A stretch of DNA of 64,000 nucleotides from LMUY01 sp964244585. GTDB taxonomy: Bacteria; Pseudomonadota; Alphaproteobacteria; Acetobacterales; Acetobacteraceae. Positions 1-9,423 of the stretch are shown here, piece by piece (the stretch's first letter is position 1; each line of letters opens with the position of its first letter). The DNA lies in NCBI GenBank assembly GCA_964244585.1, contig CAXTJM010000005.1, positions 124,001 to 188,000 on the forward strand. Reading direction: 5' to 3'. The translations under genes were made by a program, and so were the position numbers. The notes under the pieces are model-generated. The model was not told the origin of the DNA and searched no databases. It saw nothing but the letters and a program-made list of their open reading frames with translations.

Positions 1-84
1 GGACGGCGAATAGAACTCCAGCAAGGCCGGCATCTGCGACGATTGCGACCGGGTGAGCCGGGTGTCGGCGGTGGTCAGGCTCAC
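1..84 (-). CDS. Type I secretion membrane fusion protein (HlyD-like), N-terminal fragment
   Basis: Only the first 28 codons are in the window; the rest lies beyond base 1. The frame opens with GTG at 84 behind a GGGAGG ribosome site (91-96) and reads VSLTTADTRLTRSQ and onward, a short cytoplasmic N-terminus before any membrane segment. It starts 55 bases after the stop of the ABC exporter on the same strand, the usual order of exporter then adaptor in type I secretion operons. The family call is inferred from that position rather than from domain sequence, since no HlyD domain is visible. Confidence 0.5.
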   Translation of the reverse strand, partial: MSLTTADTRLTRSQSSQMPALLEFYSPS

Positions 85-139
85 GATGCGCCTCCCTTTC
101 TCGTCGGCGGATCGACCGCCACCATGGTGGCTGGCCGCA

Positions 140-2410
140 TCATGCCTGGACCGTCAACGGCGCCAAGAGGGCGGCGCGGGACGCGGCCGGCTCGACGTGC
201 CGGTTCTGCTGCCGCCACAGCGTGCGGTAGATCGCGCAGCGTTCGACCAGGACCGCGTGCGGCGCGATGTCCACCACCTTGCCCTTGTCCATCACCAGGA
301 TCTGGTCGCATTCCACCAGGGAGGCCAGGCGGTGCGACACGATCACCATCGTGCGGTTGCGGCCGATCCGGGTGAGGTTGGCGTTCACCAGCGCCTCGCT
401 TTCCGGGTCCAGCGCGCTGGTGGCCTCGTCCAGGATCAGGATCCGGGGATCCGTGATCAGGGCGCGGGCGATCGCCAGGCGCTGCTTTTGCCCGCCCGAG
501 ATGTTGGCGGAGCCTTCCTCGATCCAGGTGTCATATCCCTGGGGCAGCCGCTCGATGAATTCCTCCGCCCCTGCCAGCCGCGCCGCGCGGACCACGTCCT
601 CGATCGTCAACCCGGCGCGCCCGGCGGCGATGTTGTCCCGCACGGTGCCGCGGAACAGGAAATTGTCCTGCAGCACCACGCCGAACGAGCGGCGGAGATG
701 CGCCAGGTTGATCTCCCGCAGCTCCGCCCCGTCGATCTTGAGGAAACCGCTATAGTCGCGGTTCACCCCCTGCAACAGCCGCGTCAAGGTCGACTTGCCC
801 GATCCGGACCGCCCGACCACGCCCAGCATGGTGCCGGCCGGTATGCTGAAGCTGACCATGTCCAGGGCCGGGGTCTTGCCCGTGGGATAGGTGAAGGTCA
901 GGCCGTCGAAGGAGACCTCCCCCGTGAAATCCGGCCGCAACCCTGCCCCGCTCTGCTGCTCCTGCTGGTTGTTCAACACGGAGCCGACCTCGCTGACGGC
1001 GGCGCGGACCTCCTGGAAATCCTCGATCAGCCGGGCAAGGCCCACCAGCGGCTGGGTGACGCGCGAGCCCAGCATCATGAAGGCGACCAGGGCGCCCACC
1101 CCGACGCTGGAGGACGGGTCGAGCGCCAGGTAGGCGCCCACCATCAGCACCCCGCGATTGATGAACACCTCGACCGGCGTGATCAGCGTCTGCGGCCAAT
1201 TGGCCAGCCGGCCGGCGCGCAGCCGCAGCTCCCCCGCCATTGCCACCCGCTCGTCCCATTCGGATTTCCGCTGCGGCTCCAGCGCCAGCGTCTTGAGGGT
1301 GCGGATCCCCTGCACGCTCTCCACCAGCACGCTGCTCTTGGCGGATTCGGCAGCCTGGGTCCTGGCGATCAGCCGGCCGATCGGCTTCAGGAAGATCATG
1401 ATGATGGCGGCGATGAAGCCTGCTGCCGCGACGATCAGCCACGCCAGCGTGACGTTGAGCCAGAACAGGAAGGGCAGCAGGAAGACCAGCGTCATGGAAT
1501 CCAGGAAGGTGCCCATCAGTTTGCCGGTGACGAACTCGCGCACCTTGAACACTTGCATGAGGCGGAACGTGGTCTGCCCGGCCTGGGTGCGCTCGAAGAA
1601 ATCCAGCGGCAAGGACAGCAGGCGGCTGAAGACATGGAGCTGGAGTTGGGTGTCGATCCGGGTCGAGATCACCTGGATCAGTTCGCGGCGGCCATATCCC
1701 AGCAGGGTTTCGTAGATGGCCGCGATGCCCAGGATCGTCGCCAGCAGGATGAGCGTCGAGAGGCTGTGATGGCCGACCACCCGGTCGATCACCGACATGA
1801 CCAGAAGCGGCGGAACGATCGTCAGGACGGACAGCGTCAGCGAGGCGATGCCGACATCCTTCATAAGGTTGCGCTGGCCCAGCAGCAGCCGCATGACCCA
1901 GGCCAGGGAGAAGGGCCGCTCGGCATCGGATTGCGACCGCGCACGGCGGACCAGGATGGCCTCCCCGGACCAGAGTTGCGACAGCCGCAGCCGGTCCACC
2001 GCGATGGCGTCCCGCCCAAGCGAGCTCGGATCGCGGATCCAGACGATGTTGCGCACCGTGTCGGAGCCGACCAGCACGCCCGCCGTCCCGTCGGAGAACA
2101 GCAGCACGACCGGGGAGACCTGGCCGGTGCGCGCCGGGTCCGTCAGGCGGATCAACTGCGGCCAGGCCAGCCGGGTGGCCTTGGCGACCAGCCCCTGCTC
2201 GCGCACCCATTTCACCAGGGACAGCGGCGATGGCACCGTGTCGCCGACATCCAGGTGGTACTGGGCGCGGTCGAGTTCGAACCCGTGATGGCGCGCCGCC
2301 GCGGCGACGGCGAGCAGCCGCATCTGCGACGGATCCACCTCGCTCCGGCCGCCACGAATGGTGCCCGGCGTAATCCCCAACTCGGTGTGCGCGGCCTCGG
2401 CAATGGTCAA
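140..2410 (-). CDS. Type I secretion ABC exporter with C39-like domain (HlyB/LapB type)
   Basis: This 756-residue inner-membrane ATPase should export a folded-outside substrate directly from cytoplasm to exterior. Order of parts: an N-terminal C39-peptidase-like domain (about 20-160), a membrane domain (about 190-470), and a C-terminal nucleotide-binding domain with Walker A GRSGSGKST, signature NISGGQKQR and Walker B RILILDEATSALD. The C39-like domain has no cysteine where the protease nucleophile should be (DPSQMRLLAVAAAARHH), so it is probably the non-catalytic docking form found in RTX exporters. The start is TTG at 2410, nine bases after GAGGG; the nearby ATG at 2417 is out of frame. A good substrate candidate is the secreted glycanase-like protein at 12452-14407. 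Confidence 0.9.
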   Translation of the reverse strand: MTIAEAAHTELGITPGTIRGGRSEVDPSQMRLLAVAAAARHHGFELDRAQYHLDVGDTVPSPLSLVKWVREQGLVAKATRLAWPQLIRLTDPARTGQVSPVVLLFSDGTAGVLVGSDTVRNIVWIRDPSSLGRDAIAVDRLRLSQLWSGEAILVRRARSQSDAERPFSLAWVMRLLLGQRNLMKDVGIASLTLSVLTIVPPLLVMSVIDRVVGHHSLSTLILLATILGIAAIYETLLGYGRRELIQVISTRIDTQLQLHVFSRLLSLPLDFFERTQAGQTTFRLMQVFKVREFVTGKLMGTFLDSMTLVFLLPFLFWLNVTLAWLIVAAAGFIAAIIMIFLKPIGRLIARTQAAESAKSSVLVESVQGIRTLKTLALEPQRKSEWDERVAMAGELRLRAGRLANWPQTLITPVEVFINRGVLMVGAYLALDPSSSVGVGALVAFMMLGSRVTQPLVGLARLIEDFQEVRAAVSEVGSVLNNQQEQQSGAGLRPDFTGEVSFDGLTFTYPTGKTPALDMVSFSIPAGTMLGVVGRSGSGKSTLTRLLQGVNRDYSGFLKIDGAELREINLAHLRRSFGVVLQDNFLFRGTVRDNIAAGRAGLTIEDVVRAARLAGAEEFIERLPQGYDTWIEEGSANISGGQKQRLAIARALITDPRILILDEATSALDPESEALVNANLTRIGRNRTMVIVSHRLASLVECDQILVMDKGKVVDIAPHAVLVERCAIYRTLWRQQNRHVEPAASRAALLAPLTVQA

Positions 2411-2792
2411 CTGTCATGTCCCTCGTGCAGCGCGCGGCCGGTGGGCCTTGCGCATGCTTATCGATTTATCCGCTGAATTTGAGGTTAAGACGACCATGTC
2501 GGGCAAGGCCCCATGCCTCGGCCTGTTTGGCGAGCTTTGTCGGACACGATCCGTCCGGCTGAGCCGACGGCACCCGGCTATCCGGCGGCCGTCCGCCTTG
2601 CCGATTGCCACGCACCCTGCCGACCAACTAGATAGCACGATCCAGCCTGCAGTCGCATCATGAAAGCTGGTCAGCGGGCAAAGCCCGTTTCGGTTCAACG
2701 CGCGGATCGAGACCACGGCAGATCGCTGTCGGGCCGCACGCATAAAAGAATCTTTAACTGTAGCCAGTCAAAGGGTATTCGAAGGTGCGGGC
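2411..2792. promoter_or_regulatory. Divergent intergenic region between exporter and flippase
   Basis: These 382 bases separate two divergently transcribed operons and hold no convincing gene on either strand. The part from about 2740 to 2780 is AT-richer than its surroundings, as expected of a promoter for the flippase, but I cannot assign -35 and -10 boxes with confidence. Confidence 0.35.
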
Positions 2793-4364
2793 TTGAGCGA
2801 TCCAAATGCAGGGGCTGCACGGCAAGTGAACGACGCGACAGACACCCAGCGCCGGCTTTCGTCAGGCCGGACTGTCGCGATGGGAACGATCTGGAACGGC
2901 ATCGGCCGCATCGGGCCGCTCATCATCGCCGTTCTGGCGACGCCTCCGCTGGTGCACGAGCTGGGTCTGGCACGCTGGGGCATCTTCACGCTGGCACTCA
3001 GCATGGTCGGCATCTTCGGCATCTTCGACTTTGGCATCGGCCGCGCGATCACCCGCTCGGTTGCCGACGCGATCGGGGCGGGCCGGCCGGACGATGCCGC
3101 TGACGCGGCGTGGACCGGCATCGTCATCATCACGCTGCTCGGCGTGGGCGGCGGCGTGGCTATGGCGGCGTGCGCCCACTGGCTGGCCTATGACGTCCTG
3201 ACCATCGCACCGTCCTTGCGCGAGCAGGTGGTGTTCTCGCTGTACGTGCTCAGCCTTTCGGTGCCGCTGGTCATCCTGAACGCGGCGCTGTGGGGCATCA
3301 TGGCCGCGTTCCAGCGCTTCCAGGCTGCCAACCTCATCAACATCCCCATCATGGCCTTCTACTATATCGGACCGTTGCTCATCCTGATGGTCTTCGATTC
3401 CCTGGCCGCGGTGATCGCGGTCCTGGTGGCGTGCCGGGTGGTGATGACCATCGCCTATTGGATCCTGGCGTTCCGCGCCATGCCGTCGCTGCGCACAGCG
3501 TCGTTCCGCATGGTCGCGGTTCGCCCGGTGCTGAGCCTCGGCGGCTGGATGATGGTGTCGAACCTGGTGCAGCCGATGCTGCTATACCTCGACCGGTTCA
3601 TCATCGCATCGATGCTTTCCGTCGTGGCGTCGGCGTATTATTCCACGCCCTATGACCTGGTCGTGCGCATCTGGGTGATCCCCATCGCGGTCATGAACAC
3701 GGCGTTCCCGGCCTTGACGGCCTCCTTGCGGGGCAATCCACTGGGGGCCGGCAATCTGTTCCGCCGTTGTGGCCTGTCCATACTGGGGCTGGTCTACGTG
3801 CCGTGCCTGCTCGCCACGGCCTTTGGTCCCTGGCTGTTGCAGCTGTGGCTGGGGGCGGAGTTCTCCGACCACGCCGGCGACGTGCTGCAGACCCTGGCCG
3901 TTGGGGTGCTGTTCACCTGCATGGCTCAATTGCCGGCAGGACTGATCGACGGCATCGGCCGGCCCGACCTCAACGCCAAGCTGTCCTTTGCCGAGGTCCT
4001 GATCTACGTGCCATGCTTCGTCGGCCTGATCACCCTGTTCGGCATCCAGGGGGCCGCCTATGCCTGGGCCGTCCGGGTGGCGTTGGACTGCCTGGCCCGC
4101 CTGCTGATCGCCGCACGCCACTACCCGTCGGGCAAGGCCGCCGTCCACACGTTGATCCTCGTGGTCAGCATCGCCTGCATCCTCATGCTGGTGCCGCTTG
4201 CCGTTCCGGCCGGGTTGGACCGCGTGTGCGCGACGGCCACGGTGCCGGTCCTGCTGGCCGTCGTGCTTTGGCGGATGGGCCTGTCCGAGGAGGAGCGCCT
4301 GGCTATCCGAGGATACGGGGCACTCGTGTTGAGGCGGCGCCCTCTCACCCGGAATGCGCCCTAG
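2793..4364 (+). CDS. Polysaccharide flippase (Wzx / MOP superfamily)
   Basis: A 523-residue polytopic membrane protein with about 12-14 hydrophobic segments and a short polar N-terminus, of the type that flips lipid-linked oligosaccharide repeat units across the inner membrane. GTIWNGIGRIGPLII near residue 30 leads into the first segment, which is typical of MOP flippases. The start used is TTG at 2793 with GAAGG seven bases upstream; an ATG at 2880 (residue 30) is the alternative and would still leave the first segment intact. It heads the polysaccharide gene row and is followed 75 bases later by an acyltransferase. Wzx proteins diverge strongly, so the sugar specificity cannot be read. Confidence 0.85.
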   Translation: MSDPNAGAARQVNDATDTQRRLSSGRTVAMGTIWNGIGRIGPLIIAVLATPPLVHELGLARWGIFTLALSMVGIFGIFDFGIGRAITRSVADAIGAGRPDDAADAAWTGIVIITLLGVGGGVAMAACAHWLAYDVLTIAPSLREQVVFSLYVLSLSVPLVILNAALWGIMAAFQRFQAANLINIPIMAFYYIGPLLILMVFDSLAAVIAVLVACRVVMTIAYWILAFRAMPSLRTASFRMVAVRPVLSLGGWMMVSNLVQPMLLYLDRFIIASMLSVVASAYYSTPYDLVVRIWVIPIAVMNTAFPALTASLRGNPLGAGNLFRRCGLSILGLVYVPCLLATAFGPWLLQLWLGAEFSDHAGDVLQTLAVGVLFTCMAQLPAGLIDGIGRPDLNAKLSFAEVLIYVPCFVGLITLFGIQGAAYAWAVRVALDCLARLLIAARHYPSGKAAVHTLILVVSIACILMLVPLAVPAGLDRVCATATVPVLLAVVLWRMGLSEEERLAIRGYGALVLRRRPLTRNAP

Positions 4365-4439
4365 GATGCAGGGAGATCGACAGACGGGTCGCGGCGACGA
4401 GGCACGACCGTTACCAACCACGATGTCAGCGAGTCGGCT

Positions 4440-5570
4440 ATGATCAACCGAGTACCGGCGCGGCCCACCACCCGTGGCGGTGAAATTCGCAGCCTGACCG
4501 GAGTACGCGGCGTCGCCGCGCTCGGCGTGGCGTCGTATCATTTATTCGGCAGGCCGAACAGCAACAATCCAATCAACACCATAGTCGGGAACGGCTATCT
4601 CTTCGTCGACCTGTTCTTCGTACTCAGCGGCTTCGTCATGGCGCTCACCTATGGGCGGACGTTCGCGACCGGATTCAGTCTTACGCATTTCCGGCAGTTC
4701 CTATGGGCGCGTATCGCAAGGATTTATCCTTTATATGCACTCATGACACTGGTGTCGTTTGTTCTTCTCGTGAGCGGGGTCAGCCGCGTTCCGCGGCTGC
4801 AGGATGTCGAGTTCATCCTGCTTGCCAACCTCGCGCTGGTGCAGAACCTCGGCCTTGCACTGAGCCTGGACGAGCCATGCTGGTCGATCAGCGTCGAGTT
4901 CATAGCCTACCTGGCGTTCCCGCTGATCGCGGTGATCGCCCTCGGGAAATCGTGGCGCTATGCGGCCACCCTGTTTGCGGCGGCTGCTCTTCTAATCCTG
5001 CTGGTGAGCCAGATGTCGGACGAGATGCTGGGAGAAACCGCCCGTAACCGACGCGGCCTGATGGATGTGTGGCACTATAGCAGCGTCGGGCCGATCCTTC
5101 GATGCCTGGCCGGCTTTTCCGCAGGCGTCGTCGTGTACCGCTGCTTTTCCGCGCCCGCCCTGTTCCGCCTGGCGGGTCGGCCGCTGGTTGGTGTGACGAT
5201 CCTGGCCGTCATCCTGCTTCTCATGGCCGGGCGTGGCAACGACCTCTACGTCTTGGCCTTCATGCCGCCGCTCATCCTCAGCCTCAGCACGGGCAACGCT
5301 GAACTGGAGATGTTGTTTGGCAACAGGCTCGTCCATAACCTCGGCGTCTACTCGTATGCGATCTACCTGCTGCATCCGCATTTCCGAATTTTGTTCGATA
5401 CGTGCGAACGGCTGATCGACCTGCCGGCCGATCTGCGATTTCCACTGAGCGTCATAATTACTATGACGATGCTGGTATTGGCCGCCATGGCGGCGTATCA
5501 TTTCGTTGAGCAGCCAGCCCGTCGATTGATCCGGTTCGAGAAGCGGACCGTAGAGGCACGGTCTACATAG
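4440..5570 (+). CDS. Membrane acyltransferase, acyltransferase-3 family (OafA-like)
   Basis: This 376-residue integral membrane protein has about ten hydrophobic segments. It opens with the family hallmark RSLTGVRGVAALGVASYHLF (about residues 17-36), which contains the conserved Arg and His of acyltransferase-3 enzymes. These enzymes move acetyl or other acyl groups onto sugars of lipopolysaccharide or exopolysaccharide at the inner membrane. Its place between flippase and co-polymerase genes suggests it decorates the repeat unit. It starts with ATG. The base composition is a little AT-richer than the metabolic genes further right, common in surface-polysaccharide loci. Confidence 0.88.
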   Translation: MINRVPARPTTRGGEIRSLTGVRGVAALGVASYHLFGRPNSNNPINTIVGNGYLFVDLFFVLSGFVMALTYGRTFATGFSLTHFRQFLWARIARIYPLYALMTLVSFVLLVSGVSRVPRLQDVEFILLANLALVQNLGLALSLDEPCWSISVEFIAYLAFPLIAVIALGKSWRYAATLFAAAALLILLVSQMSDEMLGETARNRRGLMDVWHYSSVGPILRCLAGFSAGVVVYRCFSAPALFRLAGRPLVGVTILAVILLLMAGRGNDLYVLAFMPPLILSLSTGNAELEMLFGNRLVHNLGVYSYAIYLLHPHFRILFDTCERLIDLPADLRFPLSVIITMTMLVLAAMAAYHFVEQPARRLIRFEKRTVEARST

Positions 5571-5739
5571 ACGATGGCGGCCGGCACGTGCCGGGCGTAT
5601 TGCTGAACAGGGCGGCAACACAGCCGGTGTCGCATGTTATGATGGTATGTCGTTCGAAACGTGTATATATTTCGTGATCGAAGCGTGTAGCGGTTCTGGT
5701 CCGATGACCTAATGCTACCGCAAGTTGGAGAGTTGAGGC
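5571..5739 (+). promoter_or_regulatory. Leader of the co-polymerase gene with paired direct repeats
   Basis: The AT-rich gap before the GumC-like gene carries two copies of TCGAARCGTGTA (5654-5665 and 5678-5689), 24 bases apart start to start, on either side of TATATATTTCG. Spacing near two helical turns and the position 50-85 bases before the start codon suggest an operator or activator site. No regulator gene of the locus is visible to pair with it. Confidence 0.35.
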
Positions 5740-7962
5740 GTGGACCTTGTTGAGACGACTCCGGTACGGTCTGGTATAAGCGTTCTGGCGGATCCGACAT
5801 TTATCAGCCCCGCCGAAGAGGGGCTGTTCTCGCCCGGGCGCCTGTTCTCGATACTTTGGCGCAACAAGGCTCTCGTGCTGCTCGTGGCGTTGGTCGTGTT
5901 CGTCCCCGTCAGCAGCTTCATCCTCTTCAAGCTTCCGGATCGCTATACGGCAAGCGCCCTCGTACTGATCGAGGCGACGCACAGCATCGGAACGGACAGC
6001 AACGCCGACGATACGAAGACGCCGACCGATCTGGTAGCGATCCGCACCCAGATCGATTTGATGAAGTCGCGCGCGATAGCCTTGTCCGTCGTCCGTCAAC
6101 TCGATCTGATACACCAGAAGGAATTTTCCGACGTCATCTTCAAGCGGCCCGGGATGGTCAGTTCGGTCGTCAACGAGATTCGTGACGCCCTCGATCTGCC
6201 GCGTCGCTTCGATGCCGACGCCGAAGGACAGGAAAGCCTCGCGACGGAGCTTCTGATCGACAAGCTGACGTTCGTCAACGATGGGCGGTCGTTCGTCGTC
6301 TCGGTGAACGCGACCACGACGGACGCCAACCTCAGCGCGGCTCTCGCCAACAGCTATGCCAACGCCTACATCAATTTCACCCGCAAGGTGAAGACAGACG
6401 CGATCCAGCAGGCGAACTCCTGGTTCAACGATCGCCTGGTGGTACTCGCCGCCAATGTCGCGAAGGCGAACAAGGGCGTGCAGGATTTCCGCGCGGCGAA
6501 CGGTTTGGTCGAAGACCGTGCCGGGAGCACGGCGGCGGGCAATGTGACGGTCGCCGGACAGCAAATGTCCCAGATCAACACGCAACTGGCGGCTGCGACG
6601 GCCATTCGCGCGCAGAAGGAAGCGAGCCTGGCGCAGGTCCGTGCGGCGCAGAAGGCAGGCGTGTCGCTCGACAACATCCCTGAGGTGGTGGCCTCCCCCC
6701 TCATCACGACGCTTCACGCCCAACTTGCCGATATCGGTGGCCGCTACGCCTCGCTCGCCAGCACCCGATCGGATCTCGACCCGGGTCTGCAATCGCTCCG
6801 CAAGCAGCGCGACGACATGCAGGCTCACATCAACATAGAGGTCCGCAACATCGTCGACAGCATCGCCGCAGATGCAAGGTCGGCCCGGGCACGGGAGACG
6901 TACCTGCAAGCCCAGCTTGACGGGTTGAAGAGCAACGTCACGGCGGAAGGACAGACGGAGGTCAAGCTCGCGCAGCTACAGAACGAAGCCTCGGCCGCGC
7001 AATCCATCTATGTTTCGTACCTGAATTGGTTCGAGAAGACCTCCAACGAAGTCGGCTTGCAGCAGCCCGATGCTCAATTGACGGCTCCGAGTGCGGTTCC
7101 GATCGCTACGGCACCGCCTTCCAAGAAGCAGCTCGTCGCGCTGGCCGGGCTTATCTCGGTCATTCTCGGCGTGGCCGTCGCGTTCCTGCGGGATCGCTCC
7201 AGCCCCGGGTTCCGCACCTCTTCGCAGTTGGTGATGAGCACGGGCCTGCTCTGCCTTGGTTCGATCCCCACGCGGTCACGCTGGCTGCGCAGCACCAAGG
7301 AGCGGCGCACCTTCCGTGACTCGGTCGCGCTGGTGCGCAACATGCTCGACCGCGGGCGGTCGTCGTCCGCACCCAAGGTGGTCCTGATCACCTCGGCGCT
7401 TCCGGGCGAGGGCAAGACGTTCACTGCCGTCACCCTGGCACGAGAGGCGGCAGCTGCCGGGCGCCGCACGTTGCTGATCGATTGCGACCAAAGACGTCCG
7501 GCCTTGGCCAAGATGTTCGGCATCAGCAATGCACCGGTGCTGAACAGTATCTTGGAGCCAGGCGCCGCGGAGCAGAACTGCTACCGGGACCCCAAGATCC
7601 CCTTGAGCGTGGTGGTTATCGCCTCCGACGGCGACCGGCAGAAGGATGTCCTGTCATCCCCGGCGATGCGCGAAATGCTGCAACAGGCCCGCAACGCCTT
7701 CGACCTCGTCATCCTCGACTCGCCGCCCGTGCTGCTCTTCGCCGATGCTTGCGTGTTGGCGAGCATCGCAGATGCCACGTTGCTCGTGGTGCGTTGGGTG
7801 AAGTCCCCCAAACAGGTCGTCCGCGAAGCCCTGGAGATGCTCCGCCTCTACGGCGCAAAGCTCGAAGGAACCGTGCTGAACGGTGTTTCGCTGGAGAAGC
7901 TCTCGCGGTCGGAGGATACGCGATCATTTGCCTACCGGCAGTATCGGACGGCCCGCCGCTAA
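5740..7962 (+). CDS. Polysaccharide co-polymerase with BY-kinase domain (GumC/Wzc-like)
   Basis: A 740-residue chain-length regulator and tyrosine autokinase of the inner membrane. Domains in order: Wzz-type N-terminus with a first membrane helix at about residues 45-65, a long periplasmic coiled-coil region to about 460, a second helix at about 465-485, and a cytoplasmic kinase with Walker A ALPGEGKT (about 553-560), Walker A' LLIDCDQRRP and Walker B DLVILDSPPVL. The C-terminal tail AYRQYRTARR holds only two tyrosines, fewer than the E. coli Wzc cluster. The start is GTG at 5740. It works with the Wzy-like protein immediately downstream and the GumB-like export protein at 15961-16569. Confidence 0.92.
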   Translation: MDLVETTPVRSGISVLADPTFISPAEEGLFSPGRLFSILWRNKALVLLVALVVFVPVSSFILFKLPDRYTASALVLIEATHSIGTDSNADDTKTPTDLVAIRTQIDLMKSRAIALSVVRQLDLIHQKEFSDVIFKRPGMVSSVVNEIRDALDLPRRFDADAEGQESLATELLIDKLTFVNDGRSFVVSVNATTTDANLSAALANSYANAYINFTRKVKTDAIQQANSWFNDRLVVLAANVAKANKGVQDFRAANGLVEDRAGSTAAGNVTVAGQQMSQINTQLAAATAIRAQKEASLAQVRAAQKAGVSLDNIPEVVASPLITTLHAQLADIGGRYASLASTRSDLDPGLQSLRKQRDDMQAHINIEVRNIVDSIAADARSARARETYLQAQLDGLKSNVTAEGQTEVKLAQLQNEASAAQSIYVSYLNWFEKTSNEVGLQQPDAQLTAPSAVPIATAPPSKKQLVALAGLISVILGVAVAFLRDRSSPGFRTSSQLVMSTGLLCLGSIPTRSRWLRSTKERRTFRDSVALVRNMLDRGRSSSAPKVVLITSALPGEGKTFTAVTLAREAAAAGRRTLLIDCDQRRPALAKMFGISNAPVLNSILEPGAAEQNCYRDPKIPLSVVVIASDGDRQKDVLSSPAMREMLQQARNAFDLVILDSPPVLLFADACVLASIADATLLVVRWVKSPKQVVREALEMLRLYGAKLEGTVLNGVSLEKLSRSEDTRSFAYRQYRTARR

Positions 7963-7992
7963 TCGGTTCAGCCAGGACAGGGGGAGACCCGG

Positions 7993-9423
7993 GTGCACAT
8001 CACCGAACTTGGCGCGATCCTTCTGCCACTTTCGCTATTGTTCTTCATGTCGCCCCGGGTCCAGGTCGTGCTGATGATCCTGCCCGGGGCATTCGAGGCA
8101 GCAGCATCGATCGTGTTCGGCAGTCTGGGTTTGCAACCCGCGCTGGTCCCAACAGTCATACTTTGCACCAACCTTGCCGTCGTTTGGCTGGTCGGGGGAC
8201 GTTTTGTTGCCCTGCCCCAGGTGACGCGCATCATGATGCCGCTGCTGCTGCTGCTGCTTTACGCAATCCTCGGCGCCATCCTGTTGCCAAAACTTTTCGC
8301 CGGCACCGTCTTGGTACATTCCCAGAAAGCCGACGGGCTCGGCGGAGATGCCACGCCGCTGACGCTCGATTTCGGCGCGGTGACCCAGTCGATCTACCTG
8401 ATCATCGACGTTTCGGCCGCCTTCGCCGTAGCGCTCATGGTTTCCTCCAGACCGATGAAGCCGATCTCGTTGCTTTACATCTATCTCTCCTGTGGTTTGC
8501 TGACCGTCATGATCGCATTCTGGCAACTCGCCAGCAAACTCGCCGGGGTGCCGTTTCCGTCGGATTTCTTCTACTCCAATCCTGGCTGGACGATCTTGCA
8601 GGATCAAAGCTTCGCTGGTGTCCCGCGCGTGAACGGCCCGTTTACCGAGCCGGCGGCGATGGCCTCCTTCCTGCTCGGCATCATGTACGCCACGTTCTGG
8701 CTGGTATTGCATGGATGCCGGCGTCCGATGGTGGTCGTATGTCTCGTGACATCGATGGTCGGCATCCTGATTTCGACCTCCACCACAGGCATCGCTGCAG
8801 TGGCGGTCGGTCTCATCTTCATCATCGGATACCTGATGACCAGCGCCACCGCCGAAGTATCACGCCGGTTCAGAGCCATGCTGTATCCCGTCCTGCTCGT
8901 GGGCGTCCTGGCCGCGATCGCCGTTCCGATCGTCGCGCCGAAGATCATCACGTCGATCGGCATCGTGATCGCGCAGACGGCCAACAAGAGCGATTCGGAC
9001 TCCTTCGATCAACGGACCACTACCGATACCGACAGCCTGGCTCTCGTCGTCCAAACCTTCGGCCTCGGCGTCGGCTGGGGGAGCAACCGATCATCCAGCC
9101 TTATCCCAGGGCTACTTTCGACCGTTGGACTGGTTGGCACGGCGCTCTTCCTCGGCTTTATCGTGAGCCTGCGGCGGGCCATCGTGCAATCCCGCCGCTA
9201 CCTGGTGGACGAAGGGGAACGGCTTGCCATGAGCGGCACTGCCGCGGGGCTGCTCGGCCATCTGGTAGCGGCGTTGCTCTCCGCGCCGGGTATCGGCGCA
9301 CTCGTGTTCTACGCCCTGCTGGGGTTGCTGGTGGGAGTACTTGCCCGGGCACAGGTCAGGGCGATGCACTCGGAAACCGTTCGAAAAATACCCGCCTACC
9401 ACAGCATGGTGTTGGGTCGATGA
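7993..9423 (+). CDS. O-antigen/exopolysaccharide polymerase (Wzy-like)
   Basis: A 476-residue protein with about 11-12 hydrophobic segments and a large polar loop around residues 190-220, the architecture of Wzy/WaaL-type enzymes that link repeat units in the periplasm. Sequence conservation in this family is low, so the call rests on topology and on the position 30 bases after the co-polymerase. The start is GTG at 7993 behind GGGGAG. The stop shares bases with the next gene (ATGATG at 9420-9425), so the two are translationally coupled. Confidence 0.8.
   Translation: MHITELGAILLPLSLLFFMSPRVQVVLMILPGAFEAAASIVFGSLGLQPALVPTVILCTNLAVVWLVGGRFVALPQVTRIMMPLLLLLLYAILGAILLPKLFAGTVLVHSQKADGLGGDATPLTLDFGAVTQSIYLIIDVSAAFAVALMVSSRPMKPISLLYIYLSCGLLTVMIAFWQLASKLAGVPFPSDFFYSNPGWTILQDQSFAGVPRVNGPFTEPAAMASFLLGIMYATFWLVLHGCRRPMVVVCLVTSMVGILISTSTTGIAAVAVGLIFIIGYLMTSATAEVSRRFRAMLYPVLLVGVLAAIAVPIVAPKIITSIGIVIAQTANKSDSDSFDQRTTTDTDSLALVVQTFGLGVGWGSNRSSSLIPGLLSTVGLVGTALFLGFIVSLRRAIVQSRRYLVDEGERLAMSGTAAGLLGHLVAALLSAPGIGALVFYALLGLLVGVLARAQVRAMHSETVRKIPAYHSMVLGR

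Noticed and set aside
53..2476. An 807-residue open frame on the plus strand opposite the ABC exporter
   Set aside because: Composition is Gln/Asp/Arg/His-rich with no domain, a typical antisense shadow of a high-GC gene; the opposite strand carries all ABC motifs.
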